Shown here one piece after another: positions 34,475 through 46,400 of a stretch of 64,000 nucleotides of DNA. The stretch is from Phlebotomus papatasi (lineage: Eukaryota; Arthropoda; Insecta; Diptera; Psychodidae): assembly GCF_024763615.1 (NCBI RefSeq), contig NC_077222.1, positions 17,236,001-17,300,000 on the forward strand, in the 5' to 3' direction. Made by a program: the position numbers and the translations under genes. Below the pieces are notes generated by a model, which did not search any database, was not told where the DNA came from, and was given only the letters and a program-made list of their open reading frames with translations. Position 1 is the stretch's first letter. Each line of letters opens with the position of its first letter.

Positions 34475-36100
34475 AATTGCAAACTGGCCGAAATTTTGTA
34501 CAGTTCCCCTAAGATCGTTCAGTAAGATCTGTAGATTCTGTATAAAAACGAAGCTTAAATACAATAAACAATAAGTAAATAAATATAGTATAAAAGTAAT
34601 AATATCGCTCAATTCTATTTCATTTAAGAAATATATTTAGAATCTTTTCTAATTTTTTTTAAAGTTTGTTAAATATCTGATAAATGGATCTTAAATCTAT
34701 TTATAGCATTCTTTTTATAATCTCTTTAGGGAAATACGATTCTTTTCTGTGATGAAAATTATCTACTGTAAAGTTTTTCTAATACCTTGTGGTAAATCAC
34801 TAGACTCCAACAGAAAATGCTTTTTATGAATTTATAAAGTAAATTTTCTTGTAGTTTTCTGAAACAAAAAAAATCCTAAAAGCACTACTCATCGTATAGA
34901 GGCAAATGATCTTTTTCCTCTGAATAGAGAAGTCTCTTGTTTTATGGCTATTTTGCTTTTTTATTACTCATCAAATTCCCCTTAAGAGAGCGATTTCTAG
35001 AGAGTCAATGTTTCTTTCCATCCAGAAAATACAATTTCGGGACAGTTCCCGCGAATGGATTGACGGAAATTGAACTAATAAGGGTTTCATGATGATCGAC
35101 AGAGGAACATGAGATCAACCACTCCCAGCATTGTTCAAGTGTCTTCACAGAAAATAAATAAAAAGAGTTGAGAAACTATCGTGTGAAGTCTTGTGGCAAA
35201 TCGACTTACAATTGACAAAGTTATTGGTTGTCTTATTATGGAATTTAATGATTGCTGTCGTTTTTCCCATTATCCAATTATTGTATCATTGTTCACAAAT
35301 TTTTCTCATTTGACTCATATTAAACTTAAGAAAACTCTTAAAGATTGTGGTACGCGGGCGTCTCAAAATTCCACCCAGTTTCAATCATTTTGTCCTCCTA
35401 TTCTTTTCCAAAATGATCTTTGCAGAGAAAAACGCAGAAATTTCAATCCAATTCCATTTGTTAGTTTAACTTGCCATTGTCTTGTGTGTGTAGGTGGACG
35501 ATCTTTTTGGCTTCTTAGCATAAAATGACTCCCATAAAAAAAAGCCGTCCAGCAATTAGCATAAAAGGTGACCGAACATGTAAATCAGCGGACTTGATGA
35601 AGTATTCGCGTGAGGAGTCTATATACCAAAGAAATATTTCAATAAAACTTGCCAAGGCGAAAATTGGGGTAGATTTTCTGAGATTTTCTTTTTTCGAGGA
35701 AAATGTTTTGGCTTTCTCGGGAAATGTCATGAATGGAGAAGACAAAAGGTCAGCCAAGCTTAACAGACATCAAAATCACCAAACCAATAAGAAGTATCAG
35801 ACAATTCTTGAGCGAGACGAAAGCAATTGAGAGAAGAGGAAATTAAATGCGTCTGTGATTTACCATCAGTGAATTTCTGGCTAAAAATTAACGCTTCGTT
35901 TCCTTCCTCTTGAGACATGCAGTAACAGTCACATAGTGTCTTTATGAGAAGATACATGATGATCCGTTCTTTGGAAAAAAATAGATTTTACATTGATTGA
36001 GAATTGTAATTGCAACGGAAATTTTAATGTCCGTTAATTTAAATTTATTTTGTTTGAAATCTTGTCAAAATGCTGTCATTCGGTACTGCTTATTTCGATA
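34475..36100. other. Tubulin intron 1, mostly unique sequence
   Basis: 34900-35960 lacks transposon ends and has higher complexity, so it is a candidate for intronic regulatory sequence. The 111- and 101-aa frames here (35193-35528, 35525-35830) overlap tail to head and have no recognisable domain. Confidence 0.3.
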
Positions 36101-36442
36101 TACAGTAGAGTCCCGCTATAGGCCATCGCTCTATAGTCCACAATTTATCGACCGTTGATTTCAAAGCACTGATTTTGAGTTAGGTTATGTTTTTTAGTAC
36201 GCGACATGAAATGTTGTCATAATTATTTTAATATTTTTGAAAAACTTTATTGAGTAGTTGTGATAATTGTGATCCACAATGAAGAGAGCAAGGACAAGTA
36301 CCACAATCGCAAAGAAAGTGGAAGCCGTCGAGCAATTTCAATACTAAAAGTCGTTGATAATTTTAAAAAATTACATGGACTATAGTGCGACCCAAGTGTC
36401 AAATCTGGAACCAAATATGGACTATAGCGAGACTCTACTGTA
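36101..36442. repeat. MITE with TACAGTAGAGTC ends
   Basis: TACAGTAGAGTCCCGCTATA at the left, TATAGCGAGACTCTACTGTA at the right. TA at both ends suggests a Tc1/mariner-like target. A stray end (GAGACTCTACTGTA) occurs at 48361. Confidence 0.8.
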
Positions 36443-36989
36443 ACATTTAAAAGTTTTGATCGGTCGCTCTTAATGAAACTTTCAGTCATATAGACACGTG
36501 TTCTAACCAAATAAAAATTCCATAAAACTCAAAACAGTCAAATTAAATCGATTATTTTTAAAGTTAAATTAAAATTACATCTGTCAGTCTTATATTGCAT
36601 TCCACTTTTAAGAAAATGCCCTGTTTTTCGTTTTCTTATTTTATATTCTGTGAGCAATACATATTTTTTTGTATTCTGAGTTTACAATTCTATTCTAAAT
36701 AAAGCTAAAATGTCGAATTGCGATCGATTTGACATTTTCATTCAAAGAATTGTCAAAAGATTTTCAAACAAAGTGAGGTACATTATTTCTAAATCTGTAA
36801 CAATTTTATTTTTAATTAAAATGATTTTTTGTGAAACATCTATCATTTTTCCTGCTCAAATTCATAGAGACAGCAGCATATAGGGGAAGGTAATGTTGCA
36901 GCTTCGTAAAACATGATTTTTTTCCAAGTTACTAAATGAATTTCATTCATGGACATATAGAACTATGATGACATATAGAACTAACATGA
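36443..36989. other. Tubulin intron 1, unannotated stretch
   Basis: AT-rich, nothing recognised. Confidence 0.3.
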
Positions 36990-37414
36990 ACTATGCCAAA
37001 TTTCGGCATAGTTGCATGTTAGCGCCAAAGTCTCAAGTTTGAAATGTAATATCTTTAATAGTAATTGATTTTTTTTCATTCCTTCTACTAAAGGAGTGTT
37101 GCTTAGAACCTTGTAGAAAGTTTATGGTCTTTATTTACTTTAAAATCATTCTTAATACATTTTAAAATGAATAAAAATATAGACATAGCTTTGGTGCCCT
37201 ATTTCGGCCACGTTCATTCTCATAGTTCCTTGCCCTTCGGGAATTCTTCCAATATCTTTTTCACGTCATCTCGTTTGTCGAAGCTACATTTTTTGTTATT
37301 CTTTTGCATTGTATAATCTCTAGAGTATGTAAAAACTAAAAATTCATGGAAATTCGAGGAACAAAAAAGATGGCCGGAATTGCAAGCTGGCCGGAATTTG
37401 GCACACTTACCCTA
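36990..37414. repeat. AGGGTAAGTGTGCCAAATT element, copy 3, reverse orientation
   Basis: The GGAATTTGGCACACTTACCC end is at the right, and the left end is partly lost (starts near ATGCCAAATTTCGG). Interior matches copies 2 and 4. Confidence 0.8.
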
Positions 37415-37971
37415 ATCTAAAAGCTAGTCCTACATCTCACATTTCCTGACAAACTTGGAAGCCTAGGCCTTTTTTCCGGGATCCAAAAGGCAAAAATAAA
37501 AAATGGGCCTAAAACCGTAATTCTGATGCGTAATATTTTATGCATTTTTGCACTTGCACACTACAAGTGTCTTTTCGAAAAAGCAACAAATTACATTTTA
37601 TAGAGGGTTTATTAGGGTTAATATTGACTGTGAAAATCTCTTGCTTGAAGGGGGTCGTTTTTGTGGGTGGAGAAAAATTCATAAAAATTACCACCCTTGC
37701 AGCTCAGGAAAATTTAATTTTGTACCTTCGTAAAAACATCTGTCAAAATTACTGACCACCGAATTTGAGAATTCCTCACTGTTTTGGGTCACAGTGTGCA
37801 CGCCACTCAGGATATTTCACTCATCAGAGATTTCACTGAATAAATTCACAAGAAAATTGGGATATTAAACAATTTTCACTAAAATCTCGAAGGAAAACAC
37901 GCACTTCCCCATCAAAATGAGACTTCATCAGATGTTTTTATTTCACTTCTGTCAAATTAAACATTAAGCCT

Positions 37972-38450
37972 GAATCTGCTTATGGTAGGTGTGATTCTTT
38001 CATTGCCCTAATGGTGAGTTTTGAGAATTTTTCATCCAATTTGCTTTGTTTTTAAGCGGATTTTTTCACATTTTACTTTAAATTAATCACTGGTAATTCT
38101 AAGAATCACTGATGTTCATAAAATGTTCTGTAAGACAGATTAGAAGTATTACAGAAATTACGAGGATTACAATAGGTGTGATTGCTTCTTTCTGATTTGT
38201 GCAGTGATGAAACTAGACTGCTTATGGTAGATGTGATTCTTTAATTGCCACTTCGATGTATTTTGAGTATTTCTCATTAAATTTTCCTTGTTTTAAAGTG
38301 GAACTTCCCACATTTCACTTTAAATTGGTGGCTGGTCATTTTTGAAATCAGTTACGTCCGAAATATGTTCTGTAAGACCAATTGGAGGTGTTAGAGAAAA
38401 TCTGAGGATTACATTAGGTGTGATTATGTGAGAATCATACCTAACCAAAC
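37972..38450. repeat. Two-unit tandem duplication, about 240 bp per unit
   Basis: CTGCTTATGGTAGGTGTGAT at 37977 returns as CTGCTTATGGTAGATGTGAT at 38218. The units continue in parallel (TTTGCTTTGTTTTTAAGCGG/TTTCCTTGTTTTAAAGTGG, ATGTTCTGTAAGAC) and each ends with GAGGATTACA..TAGGTGTGATT. Confidence 0.75.
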
Positions 38451-39055
38451 TCTTAACTGACTGTCGGAATGCAAGGAAAAAATGGTTTTCCGAGTGTCAA
38501 AAAACATGTGTTAGAAAAATAGCTTAAAATTGATTTTTAATGCGTAATACCTCCTACAAATGGTGAAAAAAAGTAGATGAAAGTTCCATCTAAGTCGTGA
38601 TGCCAAATTTTTGTGTCCGATGTAATGTTTTCGGGGAAAATGAGGCATACGGAGGTGAGAAAAAATGGTACGAAAGTGAGTTAACCAGGGCACCTTCGTA
38701 AAAAATGCCGCTACATTTTCATTTTCCTGTAGAGGAAAATCCAAGGACTTCCAGGAATTTTGTGAGGCATAATTATGAACCCAATAAGTGAGAGATTTTT
38801 TTGACATAGTGATATAATTGATTCGGTTTGTGTGGCATTCAGTAAAAAATCTTAAATCTTGGACTCCTTTTTTTAATACGAACCTTCAAAACCTTCCCCT
38901 ATAGGGGTAGGAGTGTAGGGGAAGGCGCGCTACCTACGTATGATTGAAGCTTTGGAAAACTCAAATTTTTTTCTATGTTCCTAATGGATTTTACCAATGG
39001 CTCTTATCGGGAAATTTGAGGCATTGGACTAGCTATTAAAATGTAATATTATAGT

Positions 39056-39306
39056 CATTGAGAGAAAACCGAAAAAGTTAAAATAACATTCCGGAAATGT
39101 TAATTTTACTCTGCAGTATTGATCCGAAATCGGTGTAAATATTACCCTTTTTAGGTGTATTGGGGGTTAAAATTACCCTTTTTCATGTTGATTTTGCCCT
39201 CAAAAGGTGTAAAATTAACATTAAAAAATGTTGATATATTTTTACACTTAAAAAGTGTTAAAGTTATGAGGAAAAAAAGTTAATCGCACCCTCTTTTTTT
39301 CTCAGT
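39056..39306. repeat. CACTGAGAGAAA MITE, copy 2 (tubulin intron 1)
   Basis: Same order and orientation as 31070-31327, about 85-90% alike by eye. Confidence 0.75.
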
Positions 39307-39309
39307 AGT

Positions 39310-41044
39310 GGGTCAGAATCATTATAAACATATTGAAAAAAATGATTTGTTCGGAGTTAGAGTTGTCCGAAGATAGCGCGTTTCCCCTACAACATTTCCT
39401 TCTGACATTGCTTTAGATCTTGCTCGTTTTAAATGAAAATTCTCCAATAACTTTACTTCACTTCTGGCCATATTAATTGCCCCTTGTGTTATATTTAGAC
39501 TTTTTCTTAACACATTCGGTGCTCGGTAATTTGAATTTAAATTGGTTGAAAATCTTTGTCAAATGAATGCCATAAAATGGCTTTCGAATAAGTAATTTCT
39601 GCTAAGTTTTTGCATAAAATTATTTTTTATTAACTATCCAATTGATTACCAGACACAGTTTAACTGATGAAATCTCCCGGACACTAAATCGTGAACACCA
39701 CTATAGCAATTAATCAAAATGCTAATGATTGAAAATTATTTGGTTCGGTCATCAGCCTGAAAAAACGGCCCAAATTCAATTACAATCGCATTAAAAGCCA
39801 AGGGGCGGCTATTGAATTGAATTAAATGGAAATTCCATACACTTCTCTTTGTTCTTTTTGGTTAAGGGGAGAAAATTTGTGTTCTAATGATGGATTACTG
39901 AGGGGTTGATAGTTGTACGAAGCTCGGGGTGAATGCCACGTGAAAAAAGGCGTGTTTTATTGTGTGAAAGTTTGTGGGGAATGCATGCGGGAAAATTGGA
40001 AAATGATATTCAATATTGGGAAATCTATGCTAGCAATTTCACGGACTGAATTTTCAAATAATAAAATACCCTAAGAGTATTTGATTTAGGCCCCTAAAAG
40101 AATGTCTGATTCGTTTCGAAGCAAAGGTAATTCAGGGAATTTTCTGCTCTATCAGAAAAAAGGGAGTTTAAGAAGTTTAAATGTTGGCTTAATAGACTGA
40201 TTAAAAATCAATCTGCGAGACATGGCCGTTCCAACGCACAAATGTTGCAAGTGTTTATATTCAATTATTGCAATTTTCTTACAATAACGATACTGCTGGA
40301 CAAACAATGTCTCACGCATCAATTCTCCATGCGACACTACTTAAACAATATCTTGGATTACTTCTCGACAAATTTGTACTTTGACTCAGTGTTTATTTTT
40401 GCATAGAGACTCCCTCTCTTTGTTATTAAGTGCCATTTTGCTGGATTTTTATTTTAAAGTGCACAAGACATGTTACACTTTTTGCTTTGCAACAGAAACC
40501 AGCAATTGCAAACGAGCTGAGAAATTAATTTGTGTACTCCAAGGGCCCTCCGAGGAGAGTAATTGACTGGCGAGTGTGTTTCTGGCAATGGAAATTGCAG
40601 CTGTTCCAGAGATTTATCTTTGAAAACACTCAATGAGTCATGCATGTCTTTTTCCGTCTGCCGGCTCCTTATCATTTTATATGCCGCTTAAAATTCTTTC
40701 CAGATTGTTTTCTCATTGCCAAAAAAAGCAGAGATCTAATTTGTATTTCGAGCGAATGAGTAATCAAGAGAAATTTGTGGCTTAGGAGACTAAAGATGAT
40801 TTCATCAGTTTAAAATTTATTGATTTTAATATGCAGGGGTTAAGCATTTTTCACATAAAGGGTCCTAATTATATTTGCTGAAGAGGTTATTTTTTATAAT
40901 TTGAGGTTACGTATGATCTAACCTGAGAAAATAAAATTATCTCTTGATAAGAATTTTCCTAGTTCAATGTAACATGCAATTCTCCTATATTTTATTTGAA
41001 TTTTAGAAAATTTTAATTATAAATTTAATAAACATTCATAAATA
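39310..41044. other. Tubulin intron 1, mostly unique sequence
   Basis: 39660-40740 is free of MITE ends and of higher sequence complexity (for example around 39730-39830 and 40380-40690), a candidate conserved regulatory block. No exon. Confidence 0.3.
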
Positions 41045-41388
41045 TACAGTCGAGTTCCTCAAATTTGAACTCCTCAAATTTGAACGACGGTTGAGTTCAA
41101 AATGTAAAATTTGAGGTTATGTGAAGGAAATTTTGCGTGGAGTCTAAATTAGAACCATTTTTCTCTGGTGTTTCCTCAATATTATTGAATTATATTAACT
41201 TCCTCAACAAATTCCATTTATTTAACAATAAATTACATTGATATATTCTCTAAAGTTATCTTTCTCAATTTAGGGAAGGTGCATTTCCCATGAATTTCGT
41301 TACGTTTTTGAAAATATTGTTCAAATTTGAGGAGTGAGAAATGTCAACGATACCCCCCAAATGTTCAAATTTGAGGAACTTTACTGTA
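41045..41388. repeat. MITE with TACAGTCGAGTTCCTC ends
   Basis: TACAGTCGAGTTCCTCAAAT at the left, ATTTGAGGAACTTTACTGTA at the right. The terminal TACAGT(A/C)GAGT is shared with 36101-36442 but the interior differs (TCAAATTTGAAC repeated). Confidence 0.8.
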
Positions 41389-43490
41389 CAATGACTGACA
41401 AGATTTGCTACGTTTCCCAAGTTCGATTTTTATGCTTTTAAAATTTAATGAATTTACATCACAATTATGTTTCAGTCTTAAATTATTGATTAAAAGTTCC
41501 AGAACATGGTGTTCGATTAAAAATCTGTACTAAAAAATGTTTTACATTTTTCGAGGTTAGACCGAACCTAACCTAAAAGTTGTCGATTTTACCTTATGGT
41601 TAAATAAAAGAATAAGGCTCAAAATCGAATATTTAACTCCGTATTTCTTTCGATTACCGAAAGTTTAAGCTTGCAATAATTATAGAATACGATGAGACTT
41701 AAATATTTTATGAGATTAAACATGTACCGTAGGTGGGGGTGACTTTGAATGAACCTTTTCTGTTCGTAAGCTTTTCTTTAATTCTAATGTTTAACAAACA
41801 ATTCTCACCGATCAGACATGGTAGATCGAATCGGTAAAGACTATCCATAAGTTGTAGAAGTAAAGAAAAGCTTATGATCAGGAAGGGGTCAAAGTCACCC
41901 GTATTTACGGTAATTAATTAACATAAAATTTTTGTAAAGCTTTAGTCGGAAAAACAGAATTCTCTGTTGTGTATTTTTTAACTAGTTTCAAGATAAGAGG
42001 TTAAGTTTGAAGTTTAAGGACCGAGTTAGATGGCTTCTCGTAGTCTCATTTTAGCAACGACGCTGTTTTGGAATGTAAGGTTATGTAGGATGTACAGAAA
42101 TTTAGGGTTAGATAAAAAATTGAATAAAGCGAGTTTTTCCTCTATTCGGTAATTGATATTTGGAATTAAATGTTAAACTATGCATTTTTCAACAATTGTA
42201 TTTTAGGAATTCTAAAATTAACCCCGTTCTAACCTCAAACTTTGAATTTTACAGCTGAATTTTTTTTTAGATTAAAATTATATGCACCAAAGAGATGCGA
42301 AATATGTTTCAAATTGAATATTCTGACCACAAAAACTTTATAAATTCTTAATACCTAAATATTTGCTAAAGCTGGAATTCTGTATTTACCATCCCTTTTA
42401 AACAAAAACCTCTTTAATTGAGATTACACAATGTGCCCAAATGAGGCCTGGGTGCAGTGGTCGCGCGAACCCATTATAAACTTATTTTATTTTTTTTTTA
42501 ATATATTATAATTGTTTATAATGTTAGAATTTGATATCTGATCCAATAAAATAAAAATCAGTAAAATAAAAATAACCTGAATTATATTTAAAGCCTGGTT
42601 TAAAACAGCTTTGTTAAGCCCTCAAATGAATAAATTTATGAAAACGAATTATTATGCTTAGGGAATTTTATTAAAATTTGAATAATTTTCCAGGGGTGAC
42701 ATGATAACTTATTTTTAATACTGTCGACTGTTGATTCTGAAAAATTTAGACAATAGCTACAGTTCCTGTAAATAAATAGGCAATTATCAGTAGTCACATT
42801 CTTTTAAGAATATCACAATAAATGGCCCAAAAATGCGTAAAAAGTCGGCATGAACTTTATCTAACAGATATAGATTTATCGATACTATCGATTCTATAGT
42901 GTTAATAAGTTATCATTCCACCCCAGGTTATGCTTAACATAACCTCACATTCATTCGTTAACTCAAATTCAAACAAAATTATGTGCATTTAGAGAATATG
43001 GTCCAAAATTTTTGGAGAAAATTATTTGAATAAAGGCGTTTTTGAGAAAACAATTTTATTAAGTCTCATAACCTCAAAATGAAGTTTACATAACCTTACT
43101 TACCTTTTAGAAAACTAGTAGTTAGAGCTCTAAAATACAGGATTTTAAAGTGATTTCTATTTGAAATTCTACCATTAAGTTCTATGAATTCGATAAATAA
43201 AAAGACTATTATGAAACATAACCTTTTGTTTATGAACTTCCTTCACAAGAAAATGTTTTAGGGGTTAGATTTGGATAAAATTAAAATGTAAAAATGTGCT
43301 TTATTTTAATTTAACAATAAAATGTGATTTTTTTTCCTAAGAATAAGGCAGATAGTCCTATATTAAGAACTATAACCTCTTTAATGTAAAGTGATGAATT
43401 TGAGGTTATGAGATGTTTATTTGAAAATAAGCAAATTCCGGGTATTCCTAAGACAGCTCCTGACCTTTTGCAATATTTTCATCCCCCCAG
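41389..43490. other. 3' part of tubulin intron 1
   Basis: Contains the small fold-back 41726-41912 (ACCGTAGGTGGGGGTGACTT / AAGTCACCCGTATTTACGGT) and a cluster of AGGTTATG/CATAACCT words at 42078, 42926, 42940, 43068, 43088, 43216 and 43405. It ends in the pyrimidine-rich acceptor ATCCCCCCAG at 43481-43490. Confidence 0.5.
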
Positions 43491-46400
43491 AGGGAATGCA
43501 TTTCAGTTCACATTGGCCAGGCTGGAGTCCAGATCGGCAATGCTTGTTGGGAGCTGTACTGCCTGGAGCATGGTATTCAACCTGATGGCCAAATGCCATC
43601 TGATAAGACAATCGGCGGAGGAGATGACTCCTTCAATACCTTCTTCAGCGAAACCGGCTCCGGGAAGCACGTCCCACGAGCTGTGTTCGTTGATTTGGAG
43701 CCCACGGTAGTGGATGAGGTGCGAACTGGCACGTATCGCCAGCTCTTCCATCCTGAGCAACTCATCACTGGCAAGGAGGATGCCGCCAACAATTACGCCC
43801 GCGGTAAGTTAATCAATCAATTCAGCTCTTGGTGGAATTTTAATGGAGAGAGAAATCGTATACTTCGCTTCTAAATAATTAATTTTTTGGCGCAATTAAG
43901 AAACTTGGGAGTGTTGGATCTAATGAAGATCTCTCTAGAGTTTCTTGATCTTAATTGAAAGCAATTGGGAGAGATGTTTTGGGGAGAGAGAGTTTCGCGG
44001 GTAATTCTGTGGGATGGGAAATTCACGCTTCACTGATGAAAGTTTTAGGTAGAGGATTTATTCTTCTCACAGGAATAGGTTTTATGACCATCTTGCGATC
44101 ATTTGGGGATCAATACATTGAGAAAATTAAAAGCAGCGATTGATTTTATGGCTTTTGTGATGAATTGCTCTTATAGGAGGGAATTCACGGGTTCCAGCCA
44201 TCCGCGAAGTATTTATTAATAATGTTTTTTAATGAACCTCTCTTGCTTTCTACCTTCGTAATTTTAAAAATGTCAGTATGATTTTATGAGATTTCCCAAC
44301 ACCCAATTAACTTCAACTTTGACACATTAATCTTCCTCGAAAATGCAATATTCTTTACTAATTATTAACAAATTTTGTCCATTTACTGATTAAATGTACA
44401 CTGATTTACTGATTAAATACATAATTGATTCATTACCGTTTAGAACCTTTGCAGCCTGATTATAAATTTCAAGACCTTTTGAAAGAAAAATACAAAAGAG
44501 GAAGGCTTTCAAGCACCTTCACATTTTTCATACGTTTCCCATATTTCTTTAATGAATCTGAATATTTTCGAATATCAAAATCATATCGATTATTAAGCCT
44601 TTTTAAAGAGCCTTCACATTACGAAAGATTGAAAATATTAATCAAGGTTAAAGCCCACTGCCGTATCCTTATTTCGAAAGAAAGATTTCGAGTTTTAAGA
44701 TCCTCATTTACTTTCAAAGGTGTTTCATATAACCTTCAAACTTCTCCTAAAATTTTCTTTTCCTAAGATTTTGCGATGTTTTAAGTTGCATAATCTTATA
44801 AACATCTTGAAACTTCAAAATATTCTCTTTTTGAAAAATTGCATAAGGGACATAATGAGAAATACAGACTTTTCGAACAGATTTTCGAAAATCTTTGTCA
44901 CACAAAGCTTTTTAGGAAAGCTTTTAGAATCTAAAAGCTGGAGATAAGGTGTGGAGTAAAGCTCACAGGGGTATTTTTTGTTTCGAAGTGTGTTTTGAAT
45001 GGTTGTCAAAATAAAAAATCGGTGCTAGAATCGTCCAAAATTCCGAATTCCAAAATTCCGAATGGTCAAAATCCTGAAAGGGACGAAATTTAAGGATATG
45101 TGTGGAATAAATTGTTTAAATTCCGAAAATTTTTCATTGCCTTCAGCAAGGGTGATTGCAATTTTGGGACTAGATATGACACTTTTTTGACACTGCTGGA
45201 TTTAAGCTTAAGGGATTTGGTTTTTCGGCAATTTTGGCTTTCTGGATTTTGACCGGGACCAGTTTTTATAAAGAGATCACACTCCCGAACTGAAAATCCT
45301 GAATGCCAAAATTCCGAAAAGCCAAAACCCCGAAAGTCAAGATCCTGAATATCTAAAATCCCAAAAGCCAAAATCCCGAACGCCAAAATTTCGAAAGCCA
45401 AGATTCCGAACGCCAAAATCCCAAACGCCAAGACCCCGAACACCAAGATCACGAATATCCAAAATTCCAAAAAGCCAAAATCCGGAATAGCTAAAACCCC
45501 GAAAACCAAAATCCCGAAGACAAAATCCCGAAAGCCAAAATCGCGAACACGAAAATCCCGAAAAGCCAAAATCCCGAATAGGTCAAAATCTCAAAAACCA
45601 AGACCCCGAAAGCCAAGATCCTGAATATCCAAAATCCCGAAAGGCAAAGTCCCGAAAGGCAAAATTCCGAATGCCAAAATTCTGAAAGCCAAGATCCCGA
45701 ACGCCAAAATCTCAAACGCCGAAATCGCAAACGCCAAAATCCCGAACGCCAAAATCCAGAAAAGCCAAAATCCCGAATATCCAAAATCCTGAAAGGCAAA
45801 ATCCCGCAAGACAAACTTCCGAATACCAAAATTCCGAAAGCCAAAAAAGGCAAAATTCCGTATGCCAAAATTCCGAAAGCCAAGATCCCGAACGCCAAAA
45901 TCCCGAAAACCAAAATCCAGAACACCGAAATCCCGATTGTTAAAATTCCGAAAAGCCAAAATCCCAAAAAGCCAAAACCCCGATAGCCAAGATCCCGAAT
46001 AGCTAAAATCCAAAAAGGTAAAATCCAAAAGCCAAAACCCCGAAAAGCCAAGATCCGGAATAGCTAAAACCATGAAAGGTAAAATTTTGAAGCCAAAATC
46101 CCGAAAGCCAAAATCGCGAACGCGAAAATCCCGAAAAGCCAAAATCCCAAATGGGTCAAAATCTTAAAAACCAAGACCCCGAAAGCCAAGATCCCGAATA
46201 TCCAAAATCCTGAAAGGCAAAATACCAAACGTCAAAATCCCGAACGCCAAAATTCGAAAGCCAAGATTCCGAACGCCAAAATCCCAAACGCCAAAATCCC
46301 GAACGTCAAAATCCAGAAAAGCAAAAATCCCGAAAAGTCAAAATTTCTAAAAGCCGAATTCCTGAAATTTGACGTTTTGAAAATTTTCAAAATTTCAAGA

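Noticed and set aside
35193..35830. Two adjacent 100-aa frames in tubulin intron 1
   Set aside because: No domain, no splice signals of note, overlapping in different frames. Plausible chance frames in a less AT-rich patch.
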